DNA of 64,000 nt from Kribbella pittospori. GTDB taxonomy: Bacteria > Actinomycetota > Actinomycetes > Propionibacteriales > Kribbellaceae. Below the pieces are notes generated by a model. The model was given only the letters and a program-made list of their open reading frames with translations. It made no database searches and was not told the origin of the DNA. Position 1 is the stretch's first letter. Each line of letters begins with the position of its first letter. This document shows, piece by piece, positions 26,619-35,523 of the stretch. Both the position numbers and the translations under genes were made by a program. Location of the stretch: NCBI RefSeq assembly GCF_004331465.1, contig NZ_SJKB01000021.1, positions 1 to 64,000 of the forward strand, read 5' to 3'.

Positions 26619-27548
26619 TCATTTGCTCAGGTATTTCATGCCGGTGTCACACATCACCGTGACGATCGTCGAGGTCGGGGGGAGCCGTTCGGCCATGCGC
26701 AATGCGACGACGACGTTGGCTCCCGTCGACGTGCCGGCGAGCAGGCCCTCCTGCGTACCGAGCCGCACCGCCATCGCCGTCGCCTCCTCCGTCGAGACCA
26801 GCTCGATCGCGTCGGCCACAGAGTCGTCCCACAGCGGTACTACGAAGCCGGCGCCGACGCCGTCGATCTTGTGCGCACCAGTCGGGCGCCCGGAGAGGAC
26901 GGCGGACTCGGCAGGTTCGATCGCGACCATGGTGATCGAGTCGTTGTACTTCCGCAGCTGCTCGACGTTGCCTCGCAATGACGCCGCTGTACCGACGATC
27001 TGCACGAACGCGTCCAGCCGACCGTCGGTCTGAGCCCAAATCTCGTCGGCCATCGTGTGATAGGCCTGCAACTGGTCGGTGTTGTTGAGCTGATCGGTCC
27101 AGAAGCCACCCGTGTCTGTCGTGATGACTCGGGCCGCTTCGATCATGTCACGCGTGAGTTTCTCCGTCATGCGCCCCTGATCGCTGGCGATCACATGTAC
27201 CTCGGCGCCGAGGGCCCGCATGTGGGCGAGCTTCTCGGCGGCGAACGCGTCCGAGCTGACGATGTCGAGGGGGTATCCCTTGACCGCGCATATCAGGGCG
27301 AGTGAGACGCCTGTGCTGCCACCGGTGTATTCGACCACCCTGCCTCCTGGCTGAAGCCGGCCGTCGGCTTCCGCGGCCTCGATCATCGCCAACGCCATAC
27401 GGTCCTTGATACTTCCAGTTGGATTGCCGTCCTCCAGCTTGAGCAGGATTCGAGATCCGTTGCGCGGTGTGAGTCGGCGCAGGGGCAGCAACGCCGTATT
27501 GCCGATCCGATCCAGAACGGTGCGAGGCACAGAAGCTGACATGTCCAT
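26619..27548 (-). CDS. Cysteine-synthase-like PLP enzyme
   Basis: 309 aa from ATG at 27548 (a second ATG at 27542). The fold-type II features are present: DRIGNTALLPL, the PLP lysine in NPTGSIKDRMAL, the substrate loop EYTGGSTGVSL, and a C-terminal GTSTGANVVVAL phosphate-binding loop, ending VMCDTGMKYLS. The order matches CysK/CysM and the related SbnA/DcsD enzymes. The GTSTG in place of GISSG in the phosphate loop differs from the usual CysK. Divergent from a racemase gene with a palindromic operator between them, so it may work on a non-housekeeping substrate. Confidence 0.85.
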   Translation of the reverse strand: MDMSASVPRTVLDRIGNTALLPLRRLTPRNGSRILLKLEDGNPTGSIKDRMALAMIEAAEADGRLQPGGRVVEYTGGSTGVSLALICAVKGYPLDIVSSDAFAAEKLAHMRALGAEVHVIASDQGRMTEKLTRDMIEAARVITTDTGGFWTDQLNNTDQLQAYHTMADEIWAQTDGRLDAFVQIVGTAASLRGNVEQLRKYNDSITMVAIEPAESAVLSGRPTGAHKIDGVGAGFVVPLWDDSVADAIELVSTEEATAMAVRLGTQEGLLAGTSTGANVVVALRMAERLPPTSTIVTVMCDTGMKYLSK

Positions 27549-27583
27549 AGGTGCAAGTGTCGACCCGTGAGCAGGAACGGTGC

Positions 27584-27600
27584 AGTTCAAAGTTTGAACT
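27584..27600. promoter_or_regulatory. Palindromic operator, copy 2 (divergent promoter)
   Basis: AGTTCAAAGTTTGAACT, a perfect 17-bp palindrome, 36 bases before the cysteine-synthase-like start and 52 bases before the racemase start. Its central 15 bases are identical to 23814-23828. One dimeric regulator bound here could control both divergent genes. Confidence 0.7.
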
Positions 27601-27651
27601 GGACGTGAAGCGGCGCGGGCGTAACAGTTCGTTTGTCGTAAGGGAGGATCT

Positions 27652-28461
27652 GTGATCATGGGAACTGGGGAGCTGTCATCGCCGACGTCGGTGAGTGAGG
27701 CAGCTAGCGTCGTGGCAGGCTCCGCGGAGCTTCGCCATGCGGGCATCCTTGCTCATACTGTGGAAGGCGCTGCGCTGTGTTTCCTGACCTTCTGTCAGGA
27801 GGGGTTCCGTGTGATCGGTCCGCACCATCACCCCGATGTCACCCTTGACTGCATCGCGTTGGGACGTAGTCTTCACGCCTGGGAGAGTGGCGACTATGCC
27901 TCCGTCCGAACGGTGCTCGCGCAGAGTGTCGACCGGCTCGTCAGTGCCGGAGCAGACTTCTTCGTGTGCCCGTGCAACACCGCGCACCTGGCACTGGAGG
28001 AGCCTGGTGTAGAACTGCCATTGCCTGGTCTGCACATTGCGGACGTCGTTGCCGAGCAAGCAGTGCGGGACGGGCGGCGGGTGGTCGGTGTATTGGGCAC
28101 CAAACTGACGATGGATGGCCCGATCTACCGGCGGGCGCTTGCTGCTCGGGGAATACGCCATGTAGTCCCGTCGCCGAACGAGCGCGAACTAGTCGACTGG
28201 ATCATCTATGAAGAACTGGTCAACGGCGTCATCTCGGAGGCATCACGCGAAAAGTGCCTGCAGGTGATCAGGGGTCTGGAGAAGGACGGCTGTGATGTTG
28301 TGGCACTGGCCTGTACGGAGATCCCGCTGCTGATCAGCGGGGACGCGGCCTCGCTGCCCCTGCTCGACTCCACCAGGCTGCTGGCTGTCGCGGCCTTCGA
28401 CATCGCGACCGGTCGGCGACCAATGCCCTCATGGCGCGGCGGCCCGGTCCCGATTCCATAG
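27652..28461 (+). CDS. Aspartate/glutamate-racemase-family protein
   Basis: 269 aa. GGGAGG ends 4 bases before the GTG at 27652; an ATG at 27658 is the alternative. The two catalytic cysteines of PLP-independent racemases are present, in FVCPCNTAHLAL and in VVALACTEIPLL, with GILAHTVEGAALCFLTF at the N-terminus. GVLGTKLTMDGPIYRRAL is the usual middle motif. Substrate could be aspartate, glutamate or another small amino acid. It shares a divergent promoter region and palindromic operator with the cysteine-synthase-like gene, so the two probably serve one pathway, perhaps to make a D-amino acid or a sulfur/amino derivative. Confidence 0.85.
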   Translation: MIMGTGELSSPTSVSEAASVVAGSAELRHAGILAHTVEGAALCFLTFCQEGFRVIGPHHHPDVTLDCIALGRSLHAWESGDYASVRTVLAQSVDRLVSAGADFFVCPCNTAHLALEEPGVELPLPGLHIADVVAEQAVRDGRRVVGVLGTKLTMDGPIYRRALAARGIRHVVPSPNERELVDWIIYEELVNGVISEASREKCLQVIRGLEKDGCDVVALACTEIPLLISGDAASLPLLDSTRLLAVAAFDIATGRRPMPSWRGGPVPIP

Positions 28462-28805
28462 CCGTGAGGTGGCGTGAGGCTCCGAGAGAGCGGGTGCAGG
28501 ACGTGATGGGTGAGGCTGTGGATGACCGAGGATGACAAGTACTGGTCGTCCCCGAAAGGCGACTCGATCAAAACTAGTTGCCGATGACAAACTTTAACCC
28601 GGGCAATGTGAAGAGGTTGACCGCCAAGCCCCGGCTCAGGTACGCGTGGCGACAGCGTCGCCCTGGTCGACGGTCACGGCCAGATTCGTCGGTTGCGCGG
28701 CCGGACCTCTGGGCGTCGGTCGTACACGATCAACTGAGAGTCCGGCGGCATGTTGCAAGGTCAGCGATCCGACAATTCGGCTGCGCGGAATGGTAGACGT
28801 TTAGC
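28462..28805. other. Intergenic, no recognisable gene
   Basis: About 340 bases between the racemase and GNAT genes. No open frame with a ribosome site and no repeat stands out. Confidence 0.4.
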
Positions 28806-29723
28806 ATGAGTCTCGTTATACGGTTGGTGCGACCTGATGACGCGGTGCACTTCGTCGATCTGCGCCGGCGGGTTACGCCGTACCGGGTCACCACCCCGGC
28901 CGCGGTCCGGCATTGGTGGCAGTCCGCGGCCGATGCATCCGGATTGCTCGTGCTCGCCGCTGAACTCGATGGCGAAATCGTCGGGACCGGACACGCCAGC
29001 CTGGACACGTGGACCTCCGAGCGAGGGGCTTCGTCGGGGTTCGTCATGGTCGAGCCCGCGCGACGCGGTCGCGGCATCGGAGGAGCCCTCTATGAAGCGC
29101 TCCTTGAGCATCTGCGAGATCGCGGCGCGGAGCGGGTGCAGGGTTGGGCGGTCGACGATCCGGAGTCCGTCGCGTGGTGCGGGCGGCGGGGACTGACCCA
29201 CACTCGGGACTTGCGCTTCTCGCGGCTGGACCTCACTGACATCGATGCACTGCCGGAGGCGCCCCCGATGCCGGACGGAGCGACGATCGCTTCGTGGGCC
29301 GAGGTCGGGCCGGTCGGCGTGCACCACGTGACTGCCGCTGCGACGGCCGACGAACCGAACGACATCGCCGTTGACGCGATGCCGTACGGGGAGTGGCTCG
29401 CCGACATCTGGCAGGCGCCGGAGACCGATCTCGATGCCAGCACGGTGGTGCTTCTCGACGGAGCACCTGTGGCCTACACCCTGATCGAGGCCGACCACGG
29501 TTCGTACCGCGTCTGGTCGGGCGGAACTGGCACGCTTCGGGAGCACCGTGGCCGGGGCCTGGCCAGGATGGCCAAGTCCGCTGCGCTACGCAGGGCAGCG
29601 GCGGGCGGAGTCACGGTGGCTTACACCAGCAACGACGCAGCGAACCGACCGATGCTGGCCGTCAACAACTGGCTGGGTTACGAGGCCTGCGGCACCGAAT
29701 TGTTGTATAGCCGCCAGATTTGA
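28806..29723 (+). CDS. Tandem GNAT acetyltransferase
   Basis: 305 aa containing two GNAT modules. The first has FVMVEPARRGRGIGGALYEA, a full acetyl-CoA motif A (R-G-x-G-I/A), followed by QGWAVDDPESVAWCGRRG. The second has GGTGTLREHRGRGLARMAKS and the closing SNDAANRPMLAVNNWLGYEA, which is the conserved end of actinobacterial double-GNAT proteins such as mycothiol-synthase-like enzymes. Both acetyl-CoA sites look usable. Substrate unknown. Transcribed alone. Confidence 0.88.
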   Translation: MSLVIRLVRPDDAVHFVDLRRRVTPYRVTTPAAVRHWWQSAADASGLLVLAAELDGEIVGTGHASLDTWTSERGASSGFVMVEPARRGRGIGGALYEALLEHLRDRGAERVQGWAVDDPESVAWCGRRGLTHTRDLRFSRLDLTDIDALPEAPPMPDGATIASWAEVGPVGVHHVTAAATADEPNDIAVDAMPYGEWLADIWQAPETDLDASTVVLLDGAPVAYTLIEADHGSYRVWSGGTGTLREHRGRGLARMAKSAALRRAAAGGVTVAYTSNDAANRPMLAVNNWLGYEACGTELLYSRQI

Positions 29724-29950
29724 TGCGGTCCACCGGCTCGGTGCTACGACGACGATCTGCATCCCACTCCTGCCGCAGCAGTACCGGCCCCCATGGATCG
29801 GCGACACACTGTGACCCGTCGAGGTGACCGGGGGAGCGGTGGCACTCGGCAGTGTGGCCACCGCCAAACCGACGTCGATGGGTGCGTGCGGACTCGGCAT
29901 CGAGATCTGCGAGGTCTGAGGCAACCCGCGGGTCGACCACCGGCAGCCGG
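29724..29950. other. Convergent intergenic region
   Basis: 227 bases between the ends of the GNAT and TetR genes. No gene seen. Confidence 0.4.
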
Positions 29951-30616
29951 TCAGTGGCCGATGGTCGTGATTGCTGGTAGCGCGTCGGAGCAGTGTTGCT
30001 GAATGAGCTGACTGGCCAGTTCGACGCCGATTCGCGACGGGCCGGACGGACCGAGGACTGAGGCACTTGCATAGATGCCGTCAATGATGAGAAGCAGTTC
30101 GTCTGCGAGTCGATGGGGGTCGACAACGCCAGCCGCGGAAGCAAGGCCACGCAGTTGTTCGCGGATCTCGCGGGCATGCCGGACCGACTCTTGGTGTCCG
30201 GGGTGCTGCGGATCCCGGAACTCGCTACTGGTGGTGTGGTACACGCAGCCGAAGTAGCCCTCTGCCGCAACCTGCTCGTGGACCATCTCCACTATGCCGA
30301 GCATTTGCCGCGCGGGATCGTCGGGATAGCGCGCGACCACCTCGGCGGACATGTCCCACCACACCGCGCGCATCTGATGCAACCATGCCACGACCAGGTC
30401 GTCCTTGCCGGTGAATTCTCGATAGACAAGGCTCTTGCCGATACCAGTCTCGTCGACGAGTTGCTGCATGCCGACGGCGCGCACGCCGTGCTTGCCGAAG
30501 AGCTCGGTGGCCACCTTCAGGATGCGCTCTCTCGTGCCGGGGGCTGGTCTCCGTGCCACTTCTGCTCCGTCCGCATCCGGCGAGGCGACCGCCACCTCGT
30601 CTCTCAAGTTTGACAC
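29951..30616 (-). CDS. TetR-family regulator of the divergent MFS gene
   Basis: 221 aa from a GTG with no ribosome site, likely leaderless. HTH: ILKVATELFGKHGVRAVGMQ, then IGKSLVYREFTGKDDLV. The C-terminus resembles TetR_C proteins that sense drugs. It is divergent from an MFS exporter, with two copies of a perfect 14-bp palindrome in the 80-base gap, the classical layout for a locally acting repressor. Confidence 0.88.
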   Translation of the reverse strand: MSNLRDEVAVASPDADGAEVARRPAPGTRERILKVATELFGKHGVRAVGMQQLVDETGIGKSLVYREFTGKDDLVVAWLHQMRAVWWDMSAEVVARYPDDPARQMLGIVEMVHEQVAAEGYFGCVYHTTSSEFRDPQHPGHQESVRHAREIREQLRGLASAAGVVDPHRLADELLLIIDGIYASASVLGPSGPSRIGVELASQLIQQHCSDALPAITTIGH

Positions 30617-30640
30617 AGAGCGGCAACGCGCCTACATTCG

Positions 30641-30669
30641 GGACCGATCGGTCCGGGACCGATCGGTCC
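30641..30669. promoter_or_regulatory. Tandem palindromic operator
   Basis: GGACCGATCGGTCC occurs at 30641-30654 and again at 30656-30669, each a perfect 14-bp palindrome, 15 bp centre to centre. They lie between the TetR start (30616) and the MFS start (30695), 26 bases upstream of the latter, in the expected place for repression of both promoters. Confidence 0.75.
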
Positions 30670-30694
30670 ATTAACCTTCTTGCAAGGACGATCT

Positions 30695-32110
30695 ATGACG
30701 GATCCAACTCTGAACGATGTCGGTGCCCCGGCACGAAGGTCCGAGGCCGCCAAGCGCGCAGGTCTCATATTGTTCATCGTCTGTGCGGTTCAATTCCTCG
30801 ATGCGATGGACATCGCGAGCATGGGCCCGGCGCTGCCGAAGATCCAGTCCGACCTGGGCATGTCGCCGTCGGCGCTGCAATGGGTTGTCAGCGCGTATGT
30901 CCTCGGATTTGGTGGGTTTCTCCTGCTCGGTGGCCGGCTTGCCGACTTCCTCGAGCGGCGAAGGCTGCTGGTGACCTGGTTGGTGATCTTCGCGATCGCA
31001 AGCATTGCCGGCGGACTCGTCACAGCGGGAGAGCCACTTGTTGGTGCGCGACTCTTGAAGGGAGTGAGTGCGGCTTTCACGGCACCTACCGCGTTGGCGA
31101 TCCTGTTGGACACATATCGGGATGAGCGCGATCGCAATCGTGCCCTCGGCCACTATCTGGCGATCGCATCGATCGGCTTCGTCCTCGGCCTGGTCGCCGG
31201 GGGCTTCCTCGCGACCGCATCATGGCGACTCACAATGTTCATGCCTGCCCTCATCGCGCTCGTTGTCGCGATCATGGCCCGGGCGGTCATCGTGCCCGGG
31301 CAACGCGGTGAGAGACAGCAGCGGCCTGATCTTCCAGGCGCCGTCACGGTAACCCTTGGTCTGCTCGCGACTGTCTTCGCCGTCAGTCGTGCCGCGGACT
31401 CGGGCTGGGTGGCCCCGCTGACGATCGGTGCGGCTCTGGCCGGCGTCCTGCTCATCGCGGCATTCATCATGATCGAGCGGACGGTCCGGGCGCCGCTCAT
31501 CCCGCTAGGCATTTTCGCGCGCCCACAGCTTGCGGCGGCCAACACCTGCATGCTGTTCCAAGGCAGTTATGTTGCGTTCCAGTTCGTCTCCACGCTGTAC
31601 TACCAAGACCGCCTCGGCTGGTCTCCGTGGCAAGCCGGGGCGGCGTTCGTGATCGGCGGACTCATCGTGGGTGTCGCTGCCCGCCGGTTCGCCGACGTCG
31701 TCAGTCGTCGCGGTGCTTGGCCCCTGGCAACAGTTGGTCTGGCCTTGCAAGCCGTCAGCTATGTCTGGTTTGTCATCGGTCTGGGACACGTGTCGATCTA
31801 CCCGCTGCTCGTCGTACAGCAGATTCTCGGTGGAGTTGGCTTCGCTGCTGCCTATCCCGCTATGAACATCACAGCGGTCGCCTCCGCTGCACCGGATGAA
31901 CAGGGCCTGGCTTCCGGGATCTTCATTGCCGCGTCGCAGATCGGCATCGGGCTTGTCGTCGGGGTCACTGCAACCGTGCTGACTTACGCAAGCAACGCCG
32001 AGGTCGGCGGCTATCGCGCCGGCTTGTGGTTCGTCATCGGTGTCACCGCGGCGATTACATTGCTCGCGGCAACCACCGCAGTCAAGCACCGGAGGAGGAC
32101 GACAGCATGA
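30695..32110 (+). CDS. MFS drug-exporter (DHA2-like)
   Basis: 471 aa with about 14 membrane segments. LDAMDIASMGPALPKIQSDL begins helix 1. Motif A-like GGRLADFLERRRLL lies after helix 2, and helix 5 carries a variant of motif C (GLVAGGFLA). The DHA2 (14-TMS) family exports antibiotics, dyes and other toxic compounds by proton exchange. Start at 30695, with AAGGA 8 bases upstream. Its 3' end overlaps the start of a secreted GDSL hydrolase (ATGA), so exporter and esterase are coexpressed, presumably under the divergent TetR regulator. Confidence 0.9.
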   Translation: MTDPTLNDVGAPARRSEAAKRAGLILFIVCAVQFLDAMDIASMGPALPKIQSDLGMSPSALQWVVSAYVLGFGGFLLLGGRLADFLERRRLLVTWLVIFAIASIAGGLVTAGEPLVGARLLKGVSAAFTAPTALAILLDTYRDERDRNRALGHYLAIASIGFVLGLVAGGFLATASWRLTMFMPALIALVVAIMARAVIVPGQRGERQQRPDLPGAVTVTLGLLATVFAVSRAADSGWVAPLTIGAALAGVLLIAAFIMIERTVRAPLIPLGIFARPQLAAANTCMLFQGSYVAFQFVSTLYYQDRLGWSPWQAGAAFVIGGLIVGVAARRFADVVSRRGAWPLATVGLALQAVSYVWFVIGLGHVSIYPLLVVQQILGGVGFAAAYPAMNITAVASAAPDEQGLASGIFIAASQIGIGLVVGVTATVLTYASNAEVGGYRAGLWFVIGVTAAITLLAATTAVKHRRRTTA

Positions 32111-33402
32111 AGAAGTGGGTCATGACGGCCGGGGCTATTGCCGGATTCGTCGGGCTGGTTCCTTCGTCAACGTCCACCGGGGTCACAAGTCTCGCGCAGC
32201 AGACTCGATGGGCGGGCGCCTGGACTACGGCGGCTCAGCGGGCCACTGGCGCTGCAGGACTGTCGCTCGATCCCACCTATTTCGAGCCGAACTGGTCCGA
32301 GAAAGGCTTCGCCGACCAGACCGTCCGCCAAGTCGTACGGGTGACCGCAGGTGGGACGCAGGTCCGCATCCAGCTCTCCAACCAGTACGGCGGCCGTCCG
32401 CTTCATATCGCATCCGCGACGATCGCACGCAGCAGCGCGGGCGCGGCCGTACAGTCTCAGTCCATGCGAGTACTGCGGTTCGATGGCGCCCGTACAGTCA
32501 CGATCCCACGCGGTGGCAGAGCCAGCAGTGACGCCGTTCCTCTGCGGGTGCGTGCAGGAGAACACCTCACGGTCTCCATGTACCTTAGCGGGCCGACTGG
32601 ACCAGCCACCTTCCACTACTACGCGCTTGCAACAAGCTACCGCTCAAGTGGCGACCATGCTTCCGACAGACAAGCCACTGCGTTCACCGCCCGCTCACAC
32701 TCGTGGTATTACCTTGTCGGAGTAGACGTGAGGGGCGCAGGCGTCATGAGTCAGACGGTCGTGGCCTTCGGCGACTCAATTACCGACGGCGCGTTTTCCA
32801 CCGTGGATCTCGACAACCGGTACCCAGACGTCCTTGCCGACCTCCTCGGGCGCGGCCGGCATGCAGTAGCAGTCGTCAACGAAGGCATCTTCGGGAACCG
32901 GCTGTTGAATGATTCGCGGTGCTTCGGAAATAGTGCACTCTCCCGTTTCCACCGCGATGTCCTTGACAGACCCGAAGTAGGCACGCTGATTGTGCTGGAG
33001 GGCATCAACGACATCTGGATGAGCGATGCCAACGGCTTCTCTTGCCTCGAGCCCAATCCCACCGTTAGCGCCGAACAGATGATTGCCGCCTATCGGGCGT
33101 TGATCGATGGAGCACACCGCCGCGGCATCCGCGTCATCGGGGCAACGTTGCTGCCGTATGGCGGGTTCGCGAGCTACAGTCATCGCGGTGAGGCAGTCCG
33201 GCAGGTGCTGAACAGCTGGATCCGCGACACCCACACGTTCGACGCTGTCATCGACTTCGACGCAGTCGTTCGAGATCCTGCACACCCGGACCGCATGTTG
33301 CCCACCTTCGACAGCGGCGACCACCTTCATCCGAACGACCGCGGCTACGAAGTGATGGCCGAAGCTGCTTTCTCCGTGCTGAGCCGCGGTCCGCAGCGCT
33401 GA
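32107..33402 (+). CDS. Secreted SGNH/GDSL hydrolase
   Basis: 431 aa. The ATG overlaps the MFS stop and has GGAGGAGGA upstream. Signal peptide in residues 1-30. The N-terminal half (to about 210) is a beta-rich domain often found before the esterase (VRIQLSNQYGGRPLHIASAT). Esterase blocks: I VVAFGDSITDGAFS with nucleophile Ser, III VLEGINDIW with the oxyanion Asn, and V DGDHLHPND-type ending SGDHLHPNDRGYEVMA with Asp and His. It acts outside the cell on an ester. Co-transcription with an exporter suggests the exported compound or its competitor may be the substrate. Confidence 0.9.
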   Translation: MKKWVMTAGAIAGFVGLVPSSTSTGVTSLAQQTRWAGAWTTAAQRATGAAGLSLDPTYFEPNWSEKGFADQTVRQVVRVTAGGTQVRIQLSNQYGGRPLHIASATIARSSAGAAVQSQSMRVLRFDGARTVTIPRGGRASSDAVPLRVRAGEHLTVSMYLSGPTGPATFHYYALATSYRSSGDHASDRQATAFTARSHSWYYLVGVDVRGAGVMSQTVVAFGDSITDGAFSTVDLDNRYPDVLADLLGRGRHAVAVVNEGIFGNRLLNDSRCFGNSALSRFHRDVLDRPEVGTLIVLEGINDIWMSDANGFSCLEPNPTVSAEQMIAAYRALIDGAHRRGIRVIGATLLPYGGFASYSHRGEAVRQVLNSWIRDTHTFDAVIDFDAVVRDPAHPDRMLPTFDSGDHLHPNDRGYEVMAEAAFSVLSRGPQR

Positions 33403-33716
33403 CTGGGAGGAACGCCTCCTGGACCCTGGGGAAGGCTAGTCGGGGCCAGATCGCCGGCTGGTGCGGCCGGCTAGCTGAGTGCTGCGAGCTACTCATCGGA
33501 TTCGATTGCCTGCCAGTTGCATGGCGGGAGGCAATCGAGATCCACCTGACTCGCCGCTCGGGCACCGAGGGGAGATGCTGTTGTTGACGCCGTTGATCAT
33601 GCGCTCCGCCGCCTGCCGTGAGCTCGGATAGAGAAGCAGCGAGGGCGATCCCGTCACGCTCCAAGTGGTGGAACGCAGTCGGCTTTGATACGTGGACGCG
33701 GGTACGCTCGGATCCC
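33403..33716. other. Intergenic with small hairpins
   Basis: 314 bases. GGAGG-AACG-CCTCC directly after the GDSL stop, and GCCGGC-n7-GCCGGC at about 33451-33470, could serve as weak terminators. TACGCT at 33703-33708 is a plausible -10 box for the next gene. Confidence 0.4.
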
Positions 33717-34241
33717 GTGGAACGCTGGGGAGCAAGTCTGTACGGGAACCCGTGCCGGGACTGCGGCTTCGACTGGTCATTGACGCCTCTTGAGGCTCTG
33801 GAATGGGTGAAGCGTCTGCCCGCGAGGTATGGGGTTCTGGTGGACGGTCGCCAAGGAGACGAGCGGCATCCGGAACTGGCCTGGAATGTCGTCGCCTACG
33901 TCTGCCACGTTACCGATAATCTGCGCAACTGGGCTGAGAGGCTGGCGGGTGCCCGCCTGTCCGGCCACCGAAATGTCTCGGGATACGACCAAGACCTTCT
34001 GGCGCACGCGCGCAGCTACAACGACGCGTCCTTGGCAGGAGCCTTGTGGTCGCTCAAGCGAGCGGCCGACTCCTGGGTGGAATCGGTGTCCGCCGCGCTG
34101 GAACAGAACCTCGTGCTCGAGCATTCGACTCGCGGGATCCAGCGGGCCGATGACGTCGCCCGGAACAACGCCCACGACGCCGCCCACCACGCGTGGGACA
34201 TCGAGAGAATCCTGGCCCATCACGATCGCCCGACACCGTAG
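33717..34241 (+). CDS. DinB-fold protein
   Basis: 174 aa from the GTG at 33717, 8 bases after a TACGCT box, so probably leaderless; longer frames are possible from 33618. N-terminal CRDCGFDWSLTP has a CxxC. The core shows AWNVVAYVCHVTDNLRNWAE and NNAHDAAHHAWDIERIL: four-helix DinB/YfiT-type metal-binding histidines. In related proteins such a site holds nickel or zinc for thiol transfer. No partner genes nearby. Confidence 0.7.
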   Translation: MERWGASLYGNPCRDCGFDWSLTPLEALEWVKRLPARYGVLVDGRQGDERHPELAWNVVAYVCHVTDNLRNWAERLAGARLSGHRNVSGYDQDLLAHARSYNDASLAGALWSLKRAADSWVESVSAALEQNLVLEHSTRGIQRADDVARNNAHDAAHHAWDIERILAHHDRPTP

Positions 34242-34600
34242 TTACCTGACGATCATCGCGTCGGACCGGTTACTGGACTAGTTTGCTCACCCTCGCCGCG
34301 GCCGCTTCCGTGTTCGCGACGTTGACAAGGCGCCCTCCAGTGCCGCGCTCGTGAGGAGCTGAGCTCCTATCGCATGCCGTTGCCATCAGCAACGCAGCCC
34401 GTCCAGCACCGCGAGCCGGCGTCCGAGGGGCCCGTCCAAGGCGTCCGGACGGATCGCGAAGGCCGACATAGAGCCACGGGCTGGCACCGTGCCGAATCTT
34501 GTCTCGGACGCTGATCACGTGCCCGAGATCGGAAGCCGGGCCCTGCCCACCATTCTTTCGTTTCATAGCCTCGGCGAGCTCGGCGGCCGACTCACCCCAC
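34242..34600. other. Intergenic, no recognisable gene
   Basis: About 360 bases of Arg/Pro-rich shadow frames only. Confidence 0.35.
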
Positions 34601-34639
34601 TGTCACACATCATCACCACTGGCCTGATCCCCGACCCCT

Positions 34640-35040
34640 CTTCGAGCAAGGCGACCAGGGTGTGCTGGGCGATGGCCGGCGCCCTGCTGCTGTTGTGCTT
34701 CGCGTTTCCGATGGACGGCCAAGGTGGCGACGAGATCATCTCCGGCGACTCGGCGGGCGACTTCCAGCCCGCGCTCACCGCTTTCTGGACGGCCGTGACT
34801 GTGCTGGCCGCAGGGTTGCTGATCGCCGGTGCCGCTGGCTGGCACGGTGGGCGGATGACCACCACCCTCGGCATCGTGGCGTCCGTGCTCGCCGCGATCG
34901 CCGGGCCCTCGCGATCGCGGCGGCGGTGGAGGACGAGCTGGCCGTCGGTACCTTCATCGCCCTGGCCGGCGTCGCTCTGGCGATCGCTGGCACCGTATGC
35001 ACCGGGTGGCCGCGCAGCACCCACCGATGCCGCAGTAGCC
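34640..35040 (+). pseudogene. Frameshifted small membrane protein
   Basis: One frame gives a hydrophobic helix MAGALLLLCFAFP, an acidic loop GDEIISGDSAGDF, then a second helix (TAVTVLAAGLLIAGAAGW) and a third (TTTLGIVASVLAAIAG). Near 34903 the frame fails; shifting by one base continues as LAIAAAVEDELAVGTFIAL and VALAIAGTVCTGW, a fourth helix. One missing base would explain it. A four-helix membrane protein of unknown family, probably inactive, or a sequencing error. Confidence 0.45.
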
Positions 35041-35124
35041 CGTGTTGGCGTCTGCTCGGCTCGGGACGCCGCCGCTGCCCGCGGGTGTGTCGCTTGATCT
35101 GTCGCGCAGAGTGACGCAGAGCTG

Positions 35125-35130
35125 TATGAT
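35125..35130 (+). promoter_or_regulatory. Candidate -10 box of the lanthipeptide-like operon
   Basis: TATGAT stands 38 bases before the first gene's start codon, a good -10 match in an otherwise GC-rich stretch. No well-spaced -35 is visible, as in many actinobacterial promoters. Confidence 0.35.
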
Positions 35131-35167
35131 CTACCTCACATCCTGCGCCGTGGGGGAGCGGGAGCCG

Positions 35168-35521
35168 ATGGGGGGAGCCTCGGTGGCCTTTGATTCGAAG
35201 CGGCTGTATGTCCAAGTCCCCTGTCGAGGGGAGACATCCGAGATCGAGGAGACGGTCCAGGTCGTGCCGCCGACCTTCTGCCGTTATCCCTCGGAGACGC
35301 GGTTCGTGCAGGTGCCGATTGCACAGTGCCCGCTGGTTTCCGTCCTCCCAACCCGGTGCGCGGCGCTCAGCGAGGACCGTGGCGTCGACCCGGACACCGT
35401 GCTAGTGACGCCCGAGTCCCTGATCACGCTGCGGCGCACGCTCGAGTTGCGCCTGGCCATGGTCAAGGAAGCCGAGGTGGCGGTCGCGCGACGGCACGCC
35501 CTTGACGGGGACGGAGCTTAG
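35168..35521 (+). CDS. Small protein A of the lanthipeptide-like locus (candidate precursor)
   Basis: 117 aa; GGGAGCGGGAGCC precedes the ATG. First gene of a four-gene operon. Three parts can be seen. The N-terminal FDSKRLYVQVP is shared with the next gene's FNAKKLRVVLP. The middle holds Cys38, Cys54 and Cys64 plus Ser/Thr (TFCRYPSETR; QCPLVSVLPTRC). The C-terminal TPESLITLRRTLELRL helix is again shared with the next protein. A conserved leader-like end and a variable Cys/Ser/Thr-rich middle fit a modified-peptide substrate, but the length and C-terminal helix are unusual; it could instead be a small partner protein. No known family recognised. Confidence 0.6.
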   Translation: MGGASVAFDSKRLYVQVPCRGETSEIEETVQVVPPTFCRYPSETRFVQVPIAQCPLVSVLPTRCAALSEDRGVDPDTVLVTPESLITLRRTLELRLAMVKEAEVAVARRHALDGDGA

Positions 35522-35523
35522 CG

